Assembly (NCBI GenBank): GCA_009809945.1
Contig: WTPW01002128.1
Coordinates: 1-64,000 of the forward strand
Reading direction: 5' to 3'
DNA length: 64,000 nt
Source: Gigaspora margarita
Lineage: Eukaryota; Glomeromycota; Glomeromycetes; Diversisporales; Gigasporaceae
Each line of letters starts with the position of its first letter. Position 1 is the stretch's first letter. A program made the translations under genes and the position numbers. This document shows, piece after piece, positions 1 through 11,486 of the stretch. The notes under the pieces were generated by a model. It saw only the letters and a list, made by a program, of their open reading frames with translations. It had not been told where the DNA came from and did no database searches.

Positions 1-420
1 AAAAAAAAGAAATGAAAACAAAAAACAAAATGAAAGCAAAAAGCGAAAAAAAAACAAAATAAAAGATCTAATTATAAACAAAAGATCTAATCTGATCTTG
101 TAGTACAGAATTTGAACATCATCGAACTATTTCAAAAAATTAGTCCAACGCAATCCAGGTTACAGATTGGGTTGGTTTGTACAAGATTTCAAAAAGTTGT
201 TTGTTTTCTTGCAAAGGTGTTTTTGTAAAGTGCCAAAATAAAAATAAAATAAAAAATAAATAAAATGAAAACAAAAAAAAATAAAATAAAAACAAAAAAA
301 CGAAATGAAAACAAAAAAGCGAATCTGATCTTGTAGTACTGAATTCGAACTATTTTGAATAATTAGTCCAATACGTAATTCGGGTTACACTGATCTACTA
401 ATTCTAGCTTGGTTTAAAGA
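1..420. repeat. A-rich low-complexity repeat block with GATCTAATCTGATCTTG motif
   Basis: Runs of AAAACAAAAT-type sequence alternate with a recurring segment GATCTAATCTGATCTTG followed by TTTGAA/TTTCAAAA words and a GGTTACAGAT word. The same segment recurs at about 2960-3130 and, inverted, at about 15160-15290, so this is a dispersed repeat. No coding potential seen. Confidence 0.7.
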
Positions 421-1087
421 GGATCAAAATATTTCGTTATAATTTTCAAAATTTCTAACGAAATATACTGAAATTTTGATATTTGAAATATTTCGTTATA
501 TATTTTGCTTATATTACGGTTCGTAAGATTTTACGTAATATTATGCTATTATAAATTTGCTGATACAGTTGGCTTTATTGTAGATTATATTTGATTTTTG
601 TCTTTTATGGTTAGTCCAGTGCTTTGGTTAAGGCTTTTTATTGATTTTTATTGGGATTTTAGTGAATTTAGGTTTCTATGAATATTGGTAAATAGGATAT
701 ATTGAGCGCATGTGGATGTTAAGGAATAAAGTTTATAAGAGTTTTTGTGCAGAATTGAGGAAGGTAATTTTTGTTTCGCTATCGCATGCCTTGGTAAAGA
801 CTGGCTCTATCTCTCTCCTCTATTTTAAGTAGCTCTGCAAGTATTAGTAGCGTCAGTTTGGTTGGGTAATATACTGAAAGTTAAGGATCCACAGCTACAG
901 TGGCATTACAAAGATCTTTGCAGTCAGTTTTTGGGCTCTGCGCTATGTAGGCAGTGCAAGGACCATTAATAGCAATTTTTGAGCTCTGCAAATGCAGTGG
1001 CAATGCAAGAACCCTTATGAGTAGATAGTCAGACTCTGCAGCTGCAGTGGCTACAAGGACCTTATTAGTGGATAGTTACCGTATATT

Positions 1088-1392
1088 GCCGAAAATAAGC
1101 TACCTCTGAAAATAAGCTACCTCCTGATTTTTTTCAAAATTTTAAAAAAACTATTAGCAGTTGCTACATATAAAAGTCTAAATTTTACTAAGTAAATCTC
1201 AAAAGTGTCATTAAGTAAACTTGTTCGACACATAAAAATACGTCTACAGTAAAACTTTGGTGTCATTCGGATAACTTTTTATTAGTACGTTTTCAATTGT
1301 TTCAAAATCTCAATGTTTCAAAAATATGCTATCCCACGTTTTTTTGTGTAATTTTTTGGCCAAAAAAGGTAGCTTATTTTCAGACACATACA
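1088..1392. mobile_element. MITE-like repeat with GAAAATAAGCTACCT ends
   Basis: The left end carries GAAAATAAGCTACCT twice and the right end carries the inverse AGGTAGCTTATTTTC followed by AGACACATACAGTA. A related copy lies at 6888-7110, and internal sequence (a block ending in AAGTAAACTTG) is shared with the palindrome inside the 34.4-34.8 kb element. TA-rich flanks suggest a Tc1/mariner-type non-autonomous element; this class call is inference. Confidence 0.5.
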
Positions 1393-2034
1393 GTAGGCTT
1401 CATTGTTGCATTAGCAGTGCAAGAAACTGAAATAGATCCTGAAGGATGATGCTCTGATTCTCTTTTTAACTATATGGATATGTTAGTGTCCTTCTTATGT
1501 TGGGATTTTCATGTAGTAGGCGGTTTTTTTTAGGTCCTTGGAGTTTACATCAGCAAAAAAAAATATGCGTAAACCTCCGCAAGTTTTTACGCAGGTGTAA
1601 ACTTATGAAAACTTACGATTAGTACGGAGGATTATGTAGGGGTAATAATTACGCAAGTTTACGCTATAGTAACTACAGAGTATTACGCAGATGTAATAAT
1701 TACAAACATTTACGGCATAGTAAATTTGAAATTGATATACATCGATTACTAACCGGTTAGATATATATCGCCTGAATGTTTTACAGGTTTTCGCAAGTTT
1801 TCGCAATTTATTATAAAATTTTTTTTTTTTATTATAAATTATTTTAAATAACAATAAATATACAATATTAGCAAGTTTTCGCAATTTAATATAAAATTTT
1901 ATTTTATTTATTATATATTATATTTTAAATATTACATATTTTATTATATATTATTATAAAAAAATGACAAAAAATAGAACGAAACCAAAAAAAAAATAAC
2001 GAAAAAAAATGAAAACAAAAAAAACTAACTATTA

Positions 2035-2355
2035 TATTCGCTTATATTCGCTTATATTCGCTCATATTCGCTACTTCTTGCAAAGTGCCAGAGAAGTTAG
2101 AATTTGTGTTCTTGTAAAGTGCTGGAATAGTTACATCATTTTCTTGCAAAGTTCTGAAAGAAGTAAGGAATAAATAAAATAAAATAAAATTAAAAAAAAT
2201 AAGTAAAAAAAAAAAGAACAAAAAACAAAAAACGAAACCGAAAAAAATAACGAAAAAAAAATTAAAATGAAAAAAATAAACTATTACATTTGCTTATATT
2301 CGCTCATCTTCGCTTATATTCACACATATTCGCTTATAGTCGCTTATATTCGCTA
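2035..2355. repeat. TTATATTCGC minisatellite clusters
   Basis: Short tandem arrays of the 10-mer TTCGCTTATA occur at 2035-2075 and 2285-2355, separated by A-rich sequence. The reverse-complement arrays (AAGCGAATAT) occur at 15715-15770, 15855-15895 and 16058-16110, linking this block to the 15-16.5 kb block. Confidence 0.75.
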
Positions 2356-2424
2356 CTTTCTAAAAAAAATAGTAAAGAAGTAAAAAAAAACTATTTCTCA
2401 GAAGTGTTAGTGTTATACCACCCC

Positions 2425-2720
2425 ATACAAACGCAAGAGAAACGAGAAAAATCACCCAATACGACCCCTAACGAGTGCAAGAGAATGAGCAAGACCACCC
2501 TGTACAAATGCAAGAGAAACGAGCAAGACCACCCCATATGAACGCAAGAGAAGAAAAACAAATAGACCACCCACAACAATACCATCTACAAGAACACCAA
2601 GAGAGGTAAAGCTATTCCACAAGAACAACAACGACACCAGCTAGTGACAATACCAACGATGACACCAACAACGACACCAACAACGACACCAACTACAACA
2701 CACCAACTAGAACAACAACA
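2425..2720. repeat. degenerate tandem repeats GCAAGAGAAACGAGCAAGAC and ACGACACCAACA
   Basis: About four imperfect ~34-bp units built on GCAAGAGAAACGAG...CACCC (2430-2555), then a CAACGACACCAA array (2620-2715). Open frames over this stretch are a by-product of the repeat and are not called as genes. Confidence 0.7.
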
Positions 2721-3254
2721 ATGTGTTGCCTTGCGCAAGGTGTCAGAAAGTCACTAGATTTCTTGCAAAGTGTCAAAAAGTGTTTTTGTAGAAATAAAAT
2801 AAAAAAAAATTAATAAAGAAAAAAAATACAAAAAAAATGAAAAAACAAATAAAACAAAACAATACTAAATGAAAGGAAACAAAAGGAAACAAAAGAAAAC
2901 AAAAGGAAACGAAACAAAAAAAAAATTGATAGAAGATTTAAATTATAAATAAAAAAAATAAACAGATCTAATCTGATCTTGTACTATGATCATCAAAACA
3001 TTTCAAAACATTTTGAAAATATTAGTCAAACGCGTCCTTGGTATGACCCAGACTACAGATCTACTGATCCAGCTTGGTTTCTCAGTCCTAAAATATTTTG
3101 AAACATTTCGAAAATATAGTCCAATGTGCGCTTGGTATAATTAGGTTGCAAACCAGTTCGAACCATTTTGAAACTACTAATGAATACAATAAAACAATTA
3201 TGCGTTATATAGCACATATAATCAATACAAAAATTGGAAAAGGGAAAATGACTG

Positions 3255-3535
3255 TATTCTTACAGTTCGTTAGAAAAATCTTAAATTTACGTAAAATTTT
3301 TATATAAATTTATAATTTTCTTACATACCATAAGAAAATTGTAAAGTTACATAAAATTTTTACATAAATTTACAATTTTTTTACACACTATAAGAAAATC
3401 GTAAATTTACGTAAAAATTTTATGTAAATTTACAAATTTCTTACGTACTGTAAGTCTTACATAGTTTTACACTAAATTTTACGTAAGTTTACGATTTTTT
3501 TACATACCGTAAAAACTTGCGCAAGATTACGCATA
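3255..3535. repeat. ~65-bp tandem repeat of GTAAATTTACGTAAAA units
   Basis: Four or five imperfect units, each with TTACATACNNTAAGAAAAT then GTAAATTTACGTAAAATTTT. Each unit is itself nearly palindromic (AAATTTACGTAAA). A single related unit is seen near 460-545. Confidence 0.75.
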
Positions 3536-3574
3536 TATAAATTTGCTGATGATGTAATCTGTATCACAGAATTT

Positions 3575-3985
3575 TATATAGTCGGCCAATCATTTTTTGA
3601 TGATATCTTGCTATCTACTGGGCCAATTTGGATGATATAATCACTATTAGATGCGTCTTAACAGGACCCTGAGCAATCTATGAACAGCTAACTATTTAAA
3701 AAATCTTAATATATTACTAAAAATAGAAAAAATCTACAGAAAAATGGTCAAAAATAAGCATTAATATTACTAAATATAGAAAAAATCTACAAAAAAATAG
3801 TCAAAAATAAGCAAAAGCAAATAGTGATCTATCTATGTATAGCTCGGGGTCCTGTCTTAACGAGCTCTACAACTTTCAATTAGTGGACATATATCGTTAA
3901 CTTAATAAGAAAAAAAAATTAGATAAAAGCACATCACATTTCATTACTCTCCAGTTGACAGGCAGGTTATCAATTAAAGAACCAT
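3575..3985. repeat. Copy of the AGATGCGTCTYAACGAGCTC repeat, split by a hAT-type MITE
   Basis: This 0.2-kb repeat (GGCCAATTTGGATGATATAA ... GCTCTACAACTTTCAATTAG ... CCAGTTGACAGGCAG) is the same family as the three arms at 50.04-50.67 kb. Here it is interrupted between AGATGC and GAGCTC by the element at 3663-3853; the 50-kb arms are uninterrupted at that point. Confidence 0.8.
3663..3853. mobile_element. hAT-type MITE, 191 bp, 8-bp TSD GTCTTAAC
   Basis: Terminal inverted repeat AGGACCCTGAGC at the left and GCTCGGGGTCCT at the right. Exact 8-bp direct repeats GTCTTAAC flank it (3655-3662 and 3854-3861). Eight-base duplications are the hallmark of hAT transposition. The interior contains a direct repeat of ATTACTAAAWATAGAAAAAATCTAC and no coding capacity. 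Confidence 0.85.
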
Positions 3986-4330
3986 AAAGAAGTTTTTACT
4001 TATATTTTCTTATCTACAAGTCTGATTTTAATGATATTTTACAAGTAAATGCACAATAAACTGTTCTACAACTTTTTTTTTTTTTTTTTTTAAAGTGTTC
4101 GTCTTTGGGACTGGGGAATTTTTTTATTCAAGATATTAGGGCCATTGGTATTCCACTTGGGGGATACCGACATTTGTTACAACGACGAGGGTACACTGTT
4201 CTACAACTTTTCTTAAAGCCAAAAATAATATTTACTTAGTACAAAAAAATTTTTATAAGTATAATTATCAGATTTTATAATATATTATTTATATATTTGT
4301 TTATCTTCAATTTCAAATATACAGTGCAAA
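3986..4330. repeat. Dispersed repeat, paralogue of 62985-63200, carrying a SINE
   Basis: The sequence from TTTACTTATATTTTCTTAT through CAAATATACAGTGC matches 62985-63200 over its whole length, except for an extra segment 4077-4194 that is absent from the other copy. Confidence 0.8.
4077..4194 (-). mobile_element. Truncated SINE (family A), minus orientation, 17-bp TSD
   Basis: A poly-T tract (poly-A tail on the minus strand) begins the insert. The direct repeat ACTGTTCTACAACTTTT flanks it at 4060-4076 and 4195-4211. On the minus strand the sequence before the tail (TATCTTGAATAAAA...) matches the tails of the copy at 39798-40056, so it is the 3' 118 bp of that family, 5'-truncated. Long TSD plus A-tail indicates LINE-type target-primed reverse transcription. 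Confidence 0.85.
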
Positions 4331-4789
4331 CAACCTAGTTCTAGCTATAAATGGGGTGAAATATACATGGTAACAAAATTATTTTGGGTTTCAGGACCCA
4401 AAATTAAAAAATTTTCCCAAAATTGTTTTTGAATCTATTTTATTTAAAACCTAAAATTTTTTGATTTTTTTTTTAAATAGACGAAATTATAAGAAACATA
4501 AATATATAAATTTTTATTTGCTTTTCCTTATAAAAAATTTTAATTTATTTTACAAAACCTGAAATAGGCATTTTTTAAAAATCAATTTTGGTGGCATCTA
4601 TGGGATGAAATTACTCTTCTTAATAAGAAGTTTTTGTTGAAATTGTTAAATTATTTAATGGTAAAATTGGTAAAGTTAGTTTTTAATATTTAAAATTAAT
4701 TTAAATTATATCAAAAATTAATTATAACTAAGCTAAATCAAATACAATAATTGTTTTAGGATTAATTTATAGACATATTAAATAGGGTT

Positions 4790-5060
4790 CTGCAATTTGA
4801 TTTGATCTTCAAATATTTGAATCAAATATTTGATCAAATTCAAATTCAAATTTGACTATATTTGATTTGATCAAATTCAAATCTGGCCAAATTTGATTTG
4901 ATTTAACAAATATTTAATTTGATTTGAAAATTACTATTAAAAATTCAAATTCAAATCAAATTCAAATCTAAATATTTGAATCAAATCAATTCAAATCAGG
5001 ATCAATTTGATTTGATCAAATTCAAATTGATCCAATATTTGATTTGATTTGAATTTAAGG
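4790..5060. repeat. AT-rich array of interleaved TTTGATTTGATC / GATCAAATTCAAA words
   Basis: About 260 bp made of alternating complementary words (TTTGAATTTGATC, ATCAAATTCAAA), so the stretch can fold on itself many ways. It begins with TAGGGTTCTGCAATTTG. It may be the subterminal repeat field of a MITE; ends and TSD are not clear. Confidence 0.6.
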
Positions 5061-5317
5061 AATGCTAATATTAAAAATATTGAAATTATTGTTAAAATTA
5101 TTGTTAAAATTAAAAAATTTAAAAATGAATTTTACTTTCAATTATAGTTCTAGCAAATAAATTTGACTACTAATCCTTGTTTACAAAAAATAGTATCCAA
5201 AAATCATTTATAAAACATTAAAACTATTCAAGCTAAACATCTTAGTGGTCTTAAATTTTTTCTAAAATTGTCTTTAATAAAATTATAGAAAATTTAATCA
5301 AAATAATTTTATAATTA

Positions 5318-5520
5318 AACAAGCAATTGGCTACCCTATATATTAAAACAGCAATTTGGCCATCCTATATATATTAAATTTGCTGCTCTATATATACTAA
5401 ATTTGGTCACCCTATATATATTAAATTTGGTCACCTATATATACTAAATTTGGCTATTATATGTTTATTAAATTTGGCTACTAAATTTGGCCACTCTATA
5501 TATATGAAACTTGGCTACTT
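5318..5520. repeat. Tandem repeat CTATATATATTAAATTTGGTCACC, ~6-7 units
   Basis: Imperfect units of about 25-33 bp, each with TATATATNNTAAATTTGG and then TCACC or CTACT. It lies directly left of the inverted repeat at 5535-5870. Confidence 0.75.
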
Positions 5521-5534
5521 TTGTGTATATAATT

Positions 5535-5870
5535 AAAATATGCAATTTTGTTGTTCATATCTACAAATTTGCAAAATTTATGCAGTATTTGGTCTATCAC
5601 TTGTCTATCACGCAATTTTTTATTTATTTTTATTGGTCCATATTGCAGATCATAACTGTTTATAGCTACCAAATTGTTGATCAATATCACCTTATTGACA
5701 TATTGTGTGTCAATAGATTTGATATTAATCAATAATTTGGTAGCTATAAATAGTTATGATCTGCAATATTGACCAATAAGAATAAACAAAAAATGCATGA
5801 TAGACAAGTGATAGACCAAATACTGTATAAATTTTGCAAATCTGTGGATATGCTTTGTATATTGGTATGC
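5535..5870. repeat. Long inverted repeat (fold-back element), arms ~150 bp
   Basis: The left arm (about 5545-5690, containing GGTCTATCACTTGTCTATCA and GATCATAACTGTTTATAGC) is the inverse of the right arm (about 5720-5850, GCTATAAATAGTTATGATC ... TGATAGACAAGTGATAGACC). The loop is about 25 bp. Opposite-strand open frames over it simply reflect the palindrome. Confidence 0.8.
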
Positions 5871-6044
5871 TATTAAAGCAAGCAATTTGCTATATATAGG
5901 GGGCTGTTAGTGCATTGTGGACACTTTTTAAAAATTTATACCAAGCTAAATAAATATAGAATTTAACTAATTTTAACACCTGGTTAAAATTATATACTTT
6001 AACCACCCTTTATTTTTATAGAAGTTTTTTATATAAATATTATC

Positions 6045-6260
6045 TTTAAAGATTAGGGTTAGGGTATAGGTTATATTAAATTAGAGAATAGATTATTTAC
6101 ATGCAAAATTAGATGCTAAAAACTTTTATTTAATAGCCCAAAGCTAGTTTTTGTAATAAAATTTCGCGATGTTGATAATTTTTTGATGTTTTTCTAAATT
6201 TTTTTAAAATTTTCTTTATTTTGTTACACAAGATCATGCGACCTGATTGGTAAATTATAG
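6045..6260. repeat. Repeat beginning GATTAGGGTTAGGGT, related to 58285-58480
   Basis: Two and a half TTAGGG-like units are followed by an A/T-rich body and end near GATTGGTAAATTATAGG. A copy at 58285-58480 has the same order (GATTAGGGTTAGGGTTAG ... GATTGGC). The short TTAGGG run is part of this dispersed element, not a telomere. Confidence 0.5.
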
Positions 6261-6619
6261 GGTGGTTAACATCACCAAGGGGGCAAATTAGCAACACTCA
6301 TAAATATAATATCAAGTTAAAAATTATATAAAAAGTTTATTAAATCTAAGGTTTTTAAATAAAAAAAAATTATAAAATTTTATACAGTAGTTTTAAAAAA
6401 TTAAGATAATATAAAATTGTATAATTTTATACCAGTACGAAGCTAGTAATATTAAAAAAATTATTAAAATTATATTTTTATAGTAAAAATTAATTTTTTA
6501 TTAAATAAACTAAATTTTTAATTTTATAAAGTTATTTAATATAACAAATAATATATAAGGCCATGTAAATAAAATTAATTGGTTCTTATAATATTTTAAG
6601 TTCCAAGGGCACCCAGTAC

Positions 6620-6765
6620 CCAGATATTATTGTTATAAACTAAAAAAATATTATATAAATTTTTAAAATATTTAAACTCTTTATATATTATATATAAACA
6701 GTTTTAAGTATTTAAAAAATTTATATAACATTTTTTTAAAGTATAACAATAACCAGAATGTTTAA
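6620..6765. repeat. Fold-back repeat, arms ~55 bp
   Basis: CAGATATTATTGTTATAAAC ... and its inverse TTTAAAGTATAACAATAACC flank a TATATATTATATATA centre. A small palindromic MITE; no TSD resolved. Confidence 0.5.
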
Positions 6766-6887
6766 TTACAATTATAATTGATATAAAATTCAAGATGGTT
6801 AGTAATCAATATATAACCTATATAAATCAATCAATATCAAATACCAATAATTACAATATTAGGTATTATTACAATTAAATATATACC

Positions 6888-7110
6888 GTATGTGTCTGAA
6901 AATAAGCTACCTTTTTTGGCCAAAAAATTACACAAAAAAACGTGAGGTAGCTTATTTTTGAAACATTGAGTTTTTTGAAAAAATTGAAAAACGTACTAAT
7001 AAAAAGTTGTCTGAATGACAACAAATTTTATTGTAGGTGTATTTTTATGTGCCAAACAAGTTTACTTAATGGCTCTTTTGAGATTTACGTAGTAAAATTT
7101 TGAAGATTTT
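6888..7110. mobile_element. Half copy of the GAAAATAAGCTACC MITE family
   Basis: Starts ACCGTATGTGTCTGAAAATA and runs through GGCCAAAAAATTACAC and AAACAAGTTTACTTAATG, the inverse of 1148-1397. Only one terminal repeat is present, so it is truncated. Confidence 0.6.
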
Positions 7111-8542
7111 GAAGCAAATAAATTAATCTTATATTACAGGAGAGAATTAAAATTCGAATTAGAACAATGTCCAAAGAATATTATAAGATTTATAGGAATC
7201 TTTATCAAGATTATATTCATTAGTACTTGAGGATATTGGAGCAAATAAATTATATTTCAATTGTCAGAAGCAATCAAATTCTAATTCACTTTTTTGATTA
7301 TTATACATATTAAAAAAAAAGACAATTATGCTACTCTGGCCTCTTATAGAGATGTTCTTTCATACACACCAAATATAGCCCTCGTGCCTTTGGCGAGTAG
7401 ATTAGTATTTTTATTTAGTCCTAATAACTTGAAATTTGTTTTATATTTCTTAAAAGTAAACCTTCTTTCTTGATGTTGTGATTCATGTCAATTTTTGAGA
7501 TAGAACAGAATTAAAATTGATGAATACCTTCTTTCCATCGATTTCAAGCAATAGGAAGGTGAGTTTTGTGAGTTTTCAATTAGATCATTCTAGGAGTTCT
7601 GGTTTTGCTAAGTAAATTTCTGGAGCGATCAAAAAAACTTTACGCTCATGACTACGGGTGGGTTATGAAACATGGTTATGCATATGGGTTCCAGTTTGCT
7701 GGATGAATTTCTATATACAATCAAGAATCACTGCATGACATATTTTAGCCCCATTGGGTTTGATTGTGGCAGGCGAATTCCTGTGAGCCATTATTCAGTG
7801 GCAAATAATCCTGCCTCAGTTATGGTATGACCTCAAGTAAACCAGTTTTTTATGCATATTTGTACCTAAGAGATTTTTAAATTTTGCAATTTGAAGATTA
7901 TAAAACAAAACAGTCAATTTATTATGAGATTCTATATATGGCCTTAATAAATGAAATCTTCTTTGGGTAGGTCCAGCACCCACGAGATCAATTTTTTTCA
8001 AATTTGTGGATATCCAAAAATAATCAGATACAGAAAAATTGACTTTGCAACAATATAAGGTTTTTGTCACAAAATAAATTCTCTTGCATAACTTTTTACA
8101 TTTTTTATAGTAAACTAAAAAAACAGTTGATTATTCAACAAATATAGAATCATTTTAAGAATGGGCTTTACAGTAATAATCAATCTAAATCAACAAAAAC
8201 TAAAATTGAAGAGAAATGCTAAAATGCTAGCAAACTAAAAAACCTGTTTTGTTAAAGAAAAGATCAGATTAATTTTAATATTAACAAAGACACAGGAGCA
8301 AAGATACTAGATAGGATTGTTCAACTTATCACATTGTTCAGATGTAAAAAATACGATCAGTTCCTAATTTTTGCAGCCCATGGACCAAAAATCATGTGAT
8401 CTTTCAGACTTTTATATATATAATTATGGGCAAAATTAGGTATAGTTTCGATAATTCTAGGCAAATTAAAATACAAATTCGGGCAAAATTATAATATTTA
8501 ATTCATCGAATGAAAATATCTTCAATATTACTTCATCTATAA
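7111..8542. other. No supportable gene; unassigned AT-rich sequence
   Basis: Only short frames are found. 7560-7830 is less AT-rich and could be an old coding relic, but both strands are closed by stops in every frame and no motif was recognised. 8385-8420 contains one copy of the short CCATGGACC / ATCATGTGATC dyad repeat and 8400-8490 has GGGCAAAATTA words shared with 55.6 and 61.4 kb. Confidence 0.4.
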
Positions 8543-9111
8543 TAGGGATGTTATCCTGCTTAAATCTGCTAGTTTGTGCTTTGAAACCCGTTCGAACACT
8601 GTTTCAAACCCCATACATAAACTGGGTTTCAAACTTTGCTTTTAACTATTTTATTAATTATGTGCTCCTGAGCATGTTAGCTTAAAACCAGTTATATACT
8701 TCCGGTTCAGGTGTATATTGAGATAGATAACGTTGATATTGATATGGAGATAAGATCATTCATATTATTAAAATATTCAAGTGCTTTTCTTCAACCATCG
8801 TATAAAAATAAAAAACAAAAAAAAAGCAACGTATTTATAGCAATTGAAAATACTTTATGAAGAAATAAAAAATTGCGTAATGCTTATTAAAATACGTAAT
8901 ATATATCATTAGAAATTAGCTTTTAATTAAAAAATCGTGATAGATTTTGCTTAAGAAATCGATTTCAAACTCGATTTGAGCACTATCGCTATGAGCAGTA
9001 CTAAGTTTAAAATTTTCTAATTAAAATTATATGATCACAAAACTCGAGTTTAACGGGTTTGTGTTTCAAACATGCTCGAACTGAGTTTGAACAAGCATGA
9101 TAACATCCCTA
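8543..9111. mobile_element. hAT-type MITE, 569 bp, TIR TAGGGATGTTATC
   Basis: Left end TAGGGATGTTATCCTGCTT, right end inverse AAGCATGATAACATCCCTA: one mismatch in 19. Flanking 8-mers are ATCTATAA (8535-8542) and CTCTATAA (9112-9119), 7 of 8 identical. The interior carries multiple inverted TTTGAAACCCGTTC / GAACNNGTTTCAAA words as expected for subterminal transposase-binding repeats. No coding capacity. Confidence 0.8.
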
Positions 9112-9481
9112 CTCTATAATGTCTTTATCAATAACACCAGAGAGGAGAGGTAACTAAATGCTAATTTATATATTATAGTTGATCCAAAAGAATGTACAGA
9201 AACTTATGCTATAGTATATAGCTTTATGAAGGCTTTATTGAAAACAATAATAACAAATCCAATTATAAATTTAAAACCAATTTAGCGAAATAATTATACT
9301 CTGCCTTTCATTACTACTTGTTAGATAAAAATTATATATATCGAGAAATCAATATTAATTTTCAAGGAAATTTGAAGATTTAACGAGATCCTCAAATACT
9401 CTATAAAAATATATTAACATATAAAATAATTATAAAGTTATAGATGATCAATGTTGTGCCAATACTAATGATCTGGGATAA

Positions 9482-10140
9482 TCAAAAATTTGATGATAAA
9501 TAGGTCAATATCTGATAAAATACCTGAAACCTGCTCAAGCAAAAAAGTACAATAATAATCATCACAATTAAACTGAAAAGTTTCATATAAAAATATATTA
9601 ACATTTCTGTAAATAGAGAAAACATTGAAATCAAGTCAAATCTAACCTTCGGTGCCATAATATTTGATTTTCTAAAAACTCTATGTGCTGTTTGAGAGAA
9701 ATGGTATGATCTAACAGAGAAGCAACATGCCTTTCTAGAGATTCATCGGGTGCTGAAAGATAACCAGATGCAGTGCAATTAATGCAAACATCAAATATAA
9801 TACAATAATATCAATATCTGGTCATACGAAAATAATATTAAATTTTTTTATCAGAGTTAATGTCTCCCTTAAGTGCTGCTATGCAGCACATAAGAAATAT
9901 TAACTTCGATAAAAAAAATTTAATGTTATTTATTTTTCACCGTATGACCAATATCATATAGTTACCCGTGTTTAGACTGGAATCAAAATTGTTCTCATTT
10001 TCATGATCATTTCCGGTGGTTAGATTAGAGTTAGTATTGGAGTTACTAGAGTTCACATTATCATAATTTGAGATGAAACTTGGCATACTGCTAGCAAAAC
10101 TGTGAGGTTGATTCCTTATTCCTGTTTCTAAATCCACGTA
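9482..10140 (-). CDS. Spliced gene of unknown function, Asn/Ser-rich then coiled-coil (5' end not found)
   Basis: Product not recognised. Three exons are proposed on the minus strand. Exon 10140-9966 encodes an Asn/Ser/Thr-rich low-complexity segment (about 58 residues) and stops at a GG/GTAACT donor in phase 1. Exon 9752-9647 follows a TTTCAG acceptor and, joined in phase, encodes PDESLERHVASLLDHTISLK and continues as a heptad-like helix ending in LENQILWHR. A GAAG/GTTAGA donor leads to a possible last exon from 9530 (GAGCAG acceptor) ending with TGA at 9484-9482. The two main exons splice in frame without any edit, which argues for a real gene. A small MITE (9838-9936) sits in the intron between them. 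The first exon is missing: the 10140 exon opens after an AG, with no ATG. An Asn/Ser-rich linker followed by a short coiled coil would fit a regulator, but that is a guess. Confidence 0.55.
9838..9936. mobile_element. Short palindromic MITE, ~98 bp, in an intron
   Basis: TTAAATTTTTTTATCAGAGT...TTAATGTCTC at the left is mirrored by TATTAACTTCGATAAAAAAA at the right, with GCTGCTATGCAGC at the centre. A relative at 30148-30210 has GTTGCTACGCAG at its centre. Confidence 0.65.
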
Positions 10141-10144
10141 CTAT

Positions 10145-11480
10145 TTAAATATAGATATATAATGTTAAATTTAACATTTTTACTTAGCAAATTGTCATCG
10201 TAGAAAAGTTGTAAATTAATACAATTTTTCTTTGCACATTTAAAACTTTCTATAAAATACGTAATAATAATTTCCTTATAAACCAATGAAATTTTTGATA
10301 ACGTTTAATAAAACAGTAAATATTCGAAATTTCAAAGATTATGTCTTAACTAAACCAAATAATTTAATGAACACGAATGAAAGTACTTAATTTACACCTT
10401 GATTTCTTAATTTAATTCTGTTGGCCATTATCCTTTTTATATTTTCAATAAGAATGCTCTCAGCTTATTTGGTTCCATTTATTAATCAGTTTTTACAATA
10501 GTTAAATATATATGCCAATAATAATAATGATAACATCTCGAAATAGTCATCAAATATCTGTTATGTCACATGTTAATTTACATGGCCAATCAAATTATCT
10601 AGTAACATTCATTCAACTAGAAATGCAATCCATTTGCCAATCCTAAAAGTTTTCAGCCCAAATTATACCATAATGCGGGCCAAAAACTGTTAGAGTTGGC
10701 ATTTTTACATTCAGCCAGTAGATAAAATGCAATTCTAATATGAAATTAAGTACTAGCTTTTGAGTATTACCTAAACGCATTATAATTCTAGCCAATTATG
10801 TTGATCATTTTTGAAATTATCGAGAATAACAGTAATGTTTAATGCTAGCTGAATTAAACGGTTAATGGTTAAATTGTAACAGTTAGATAATTAACGGTCA
10901 GGTTAACGGTTAAATAGTTAATGGTTAAAAATTTTTTAGGTGACTCTAACCTACTAATCAGTTACATCAACTTATTAAATGCATAACTCAATTAATCCAG
11001 GAAACTTTTCTATAACTTATTGGCCAAAACTGGTTAAAAGTACCAACTTTCTACTCTCACTTACCATCATCATAGTTAAGGGTATGTCAAAACTACTTTT
11101 TGATACATCTTTATTAATGTTACGTATATACGTACATTGTATATTTACATATCACTTTTTGAAACTTAATGCGTTGCGTGATAACTTTAAATAATTTGTT
11201 ATGCCATACAAAAGGAGTGCAAAAATACATGTCTCAAAAAATTATACAGCAGAAAGAATTAGAGCAACATCCGCAGTTGGCGTAATATTTAGTGTATCAA
11301 AATATACAAATTAAGACTTATTAAGAAATATATCAAAAAATTGGAGATGACCCTAGTATAGTTCCAGCCGCGATCCAAACATATTCGGAGATTAAAATGC
11401 CGGGTCAGAAAATTATGACCCTAAGGTATATTTTAGTACCCATAACACAATACCCCAAATAAAACTTAGGTGCTAATATG
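10145..11480. other. No supportable gene
   Basis: Short frames only. 10855-10935 is a small array of GGTTAA / GTTAACGGT words. A 33-bp frame starting ATG at about 10429 (minus) opens with MANRIKLRNQ before a GT, but it does not join the 10140 exon in phase, so it is not used. 11230-11290 has an 18-codon frame beginning MSQKIIQQKE that is too short to call. Confidence 0.4.
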
Positions 11481-11486
11481 AACTCA

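Noticed and set aside
1603..1884. 93-codon minus frame
   Set aside because: Lies over AT-rich repeat and poly-A/T sequence, Tyr/Ile/Asn-dominated composition, no motif.
2290..2637. Overlapping frames on both strands
   Set aside because: Generated by the GCAAGAGAAACGAG tandem repeat; open on both strands, as expected for repeats.
5496..5735. Paired 74-78-codon frames on opposite strands
   Set aside because: They are the two strands of the long inverted repeat.
6045..6075. Telomere-like TTAGGGTTAGGG run (also 58285)
   Set aside because: Only two to three units, inside a dispersed repeat; not a chromosome end.
10979..11194. 71-codon plus frame
   Set aside because: No motif, no splice context, AT-rich codons only.
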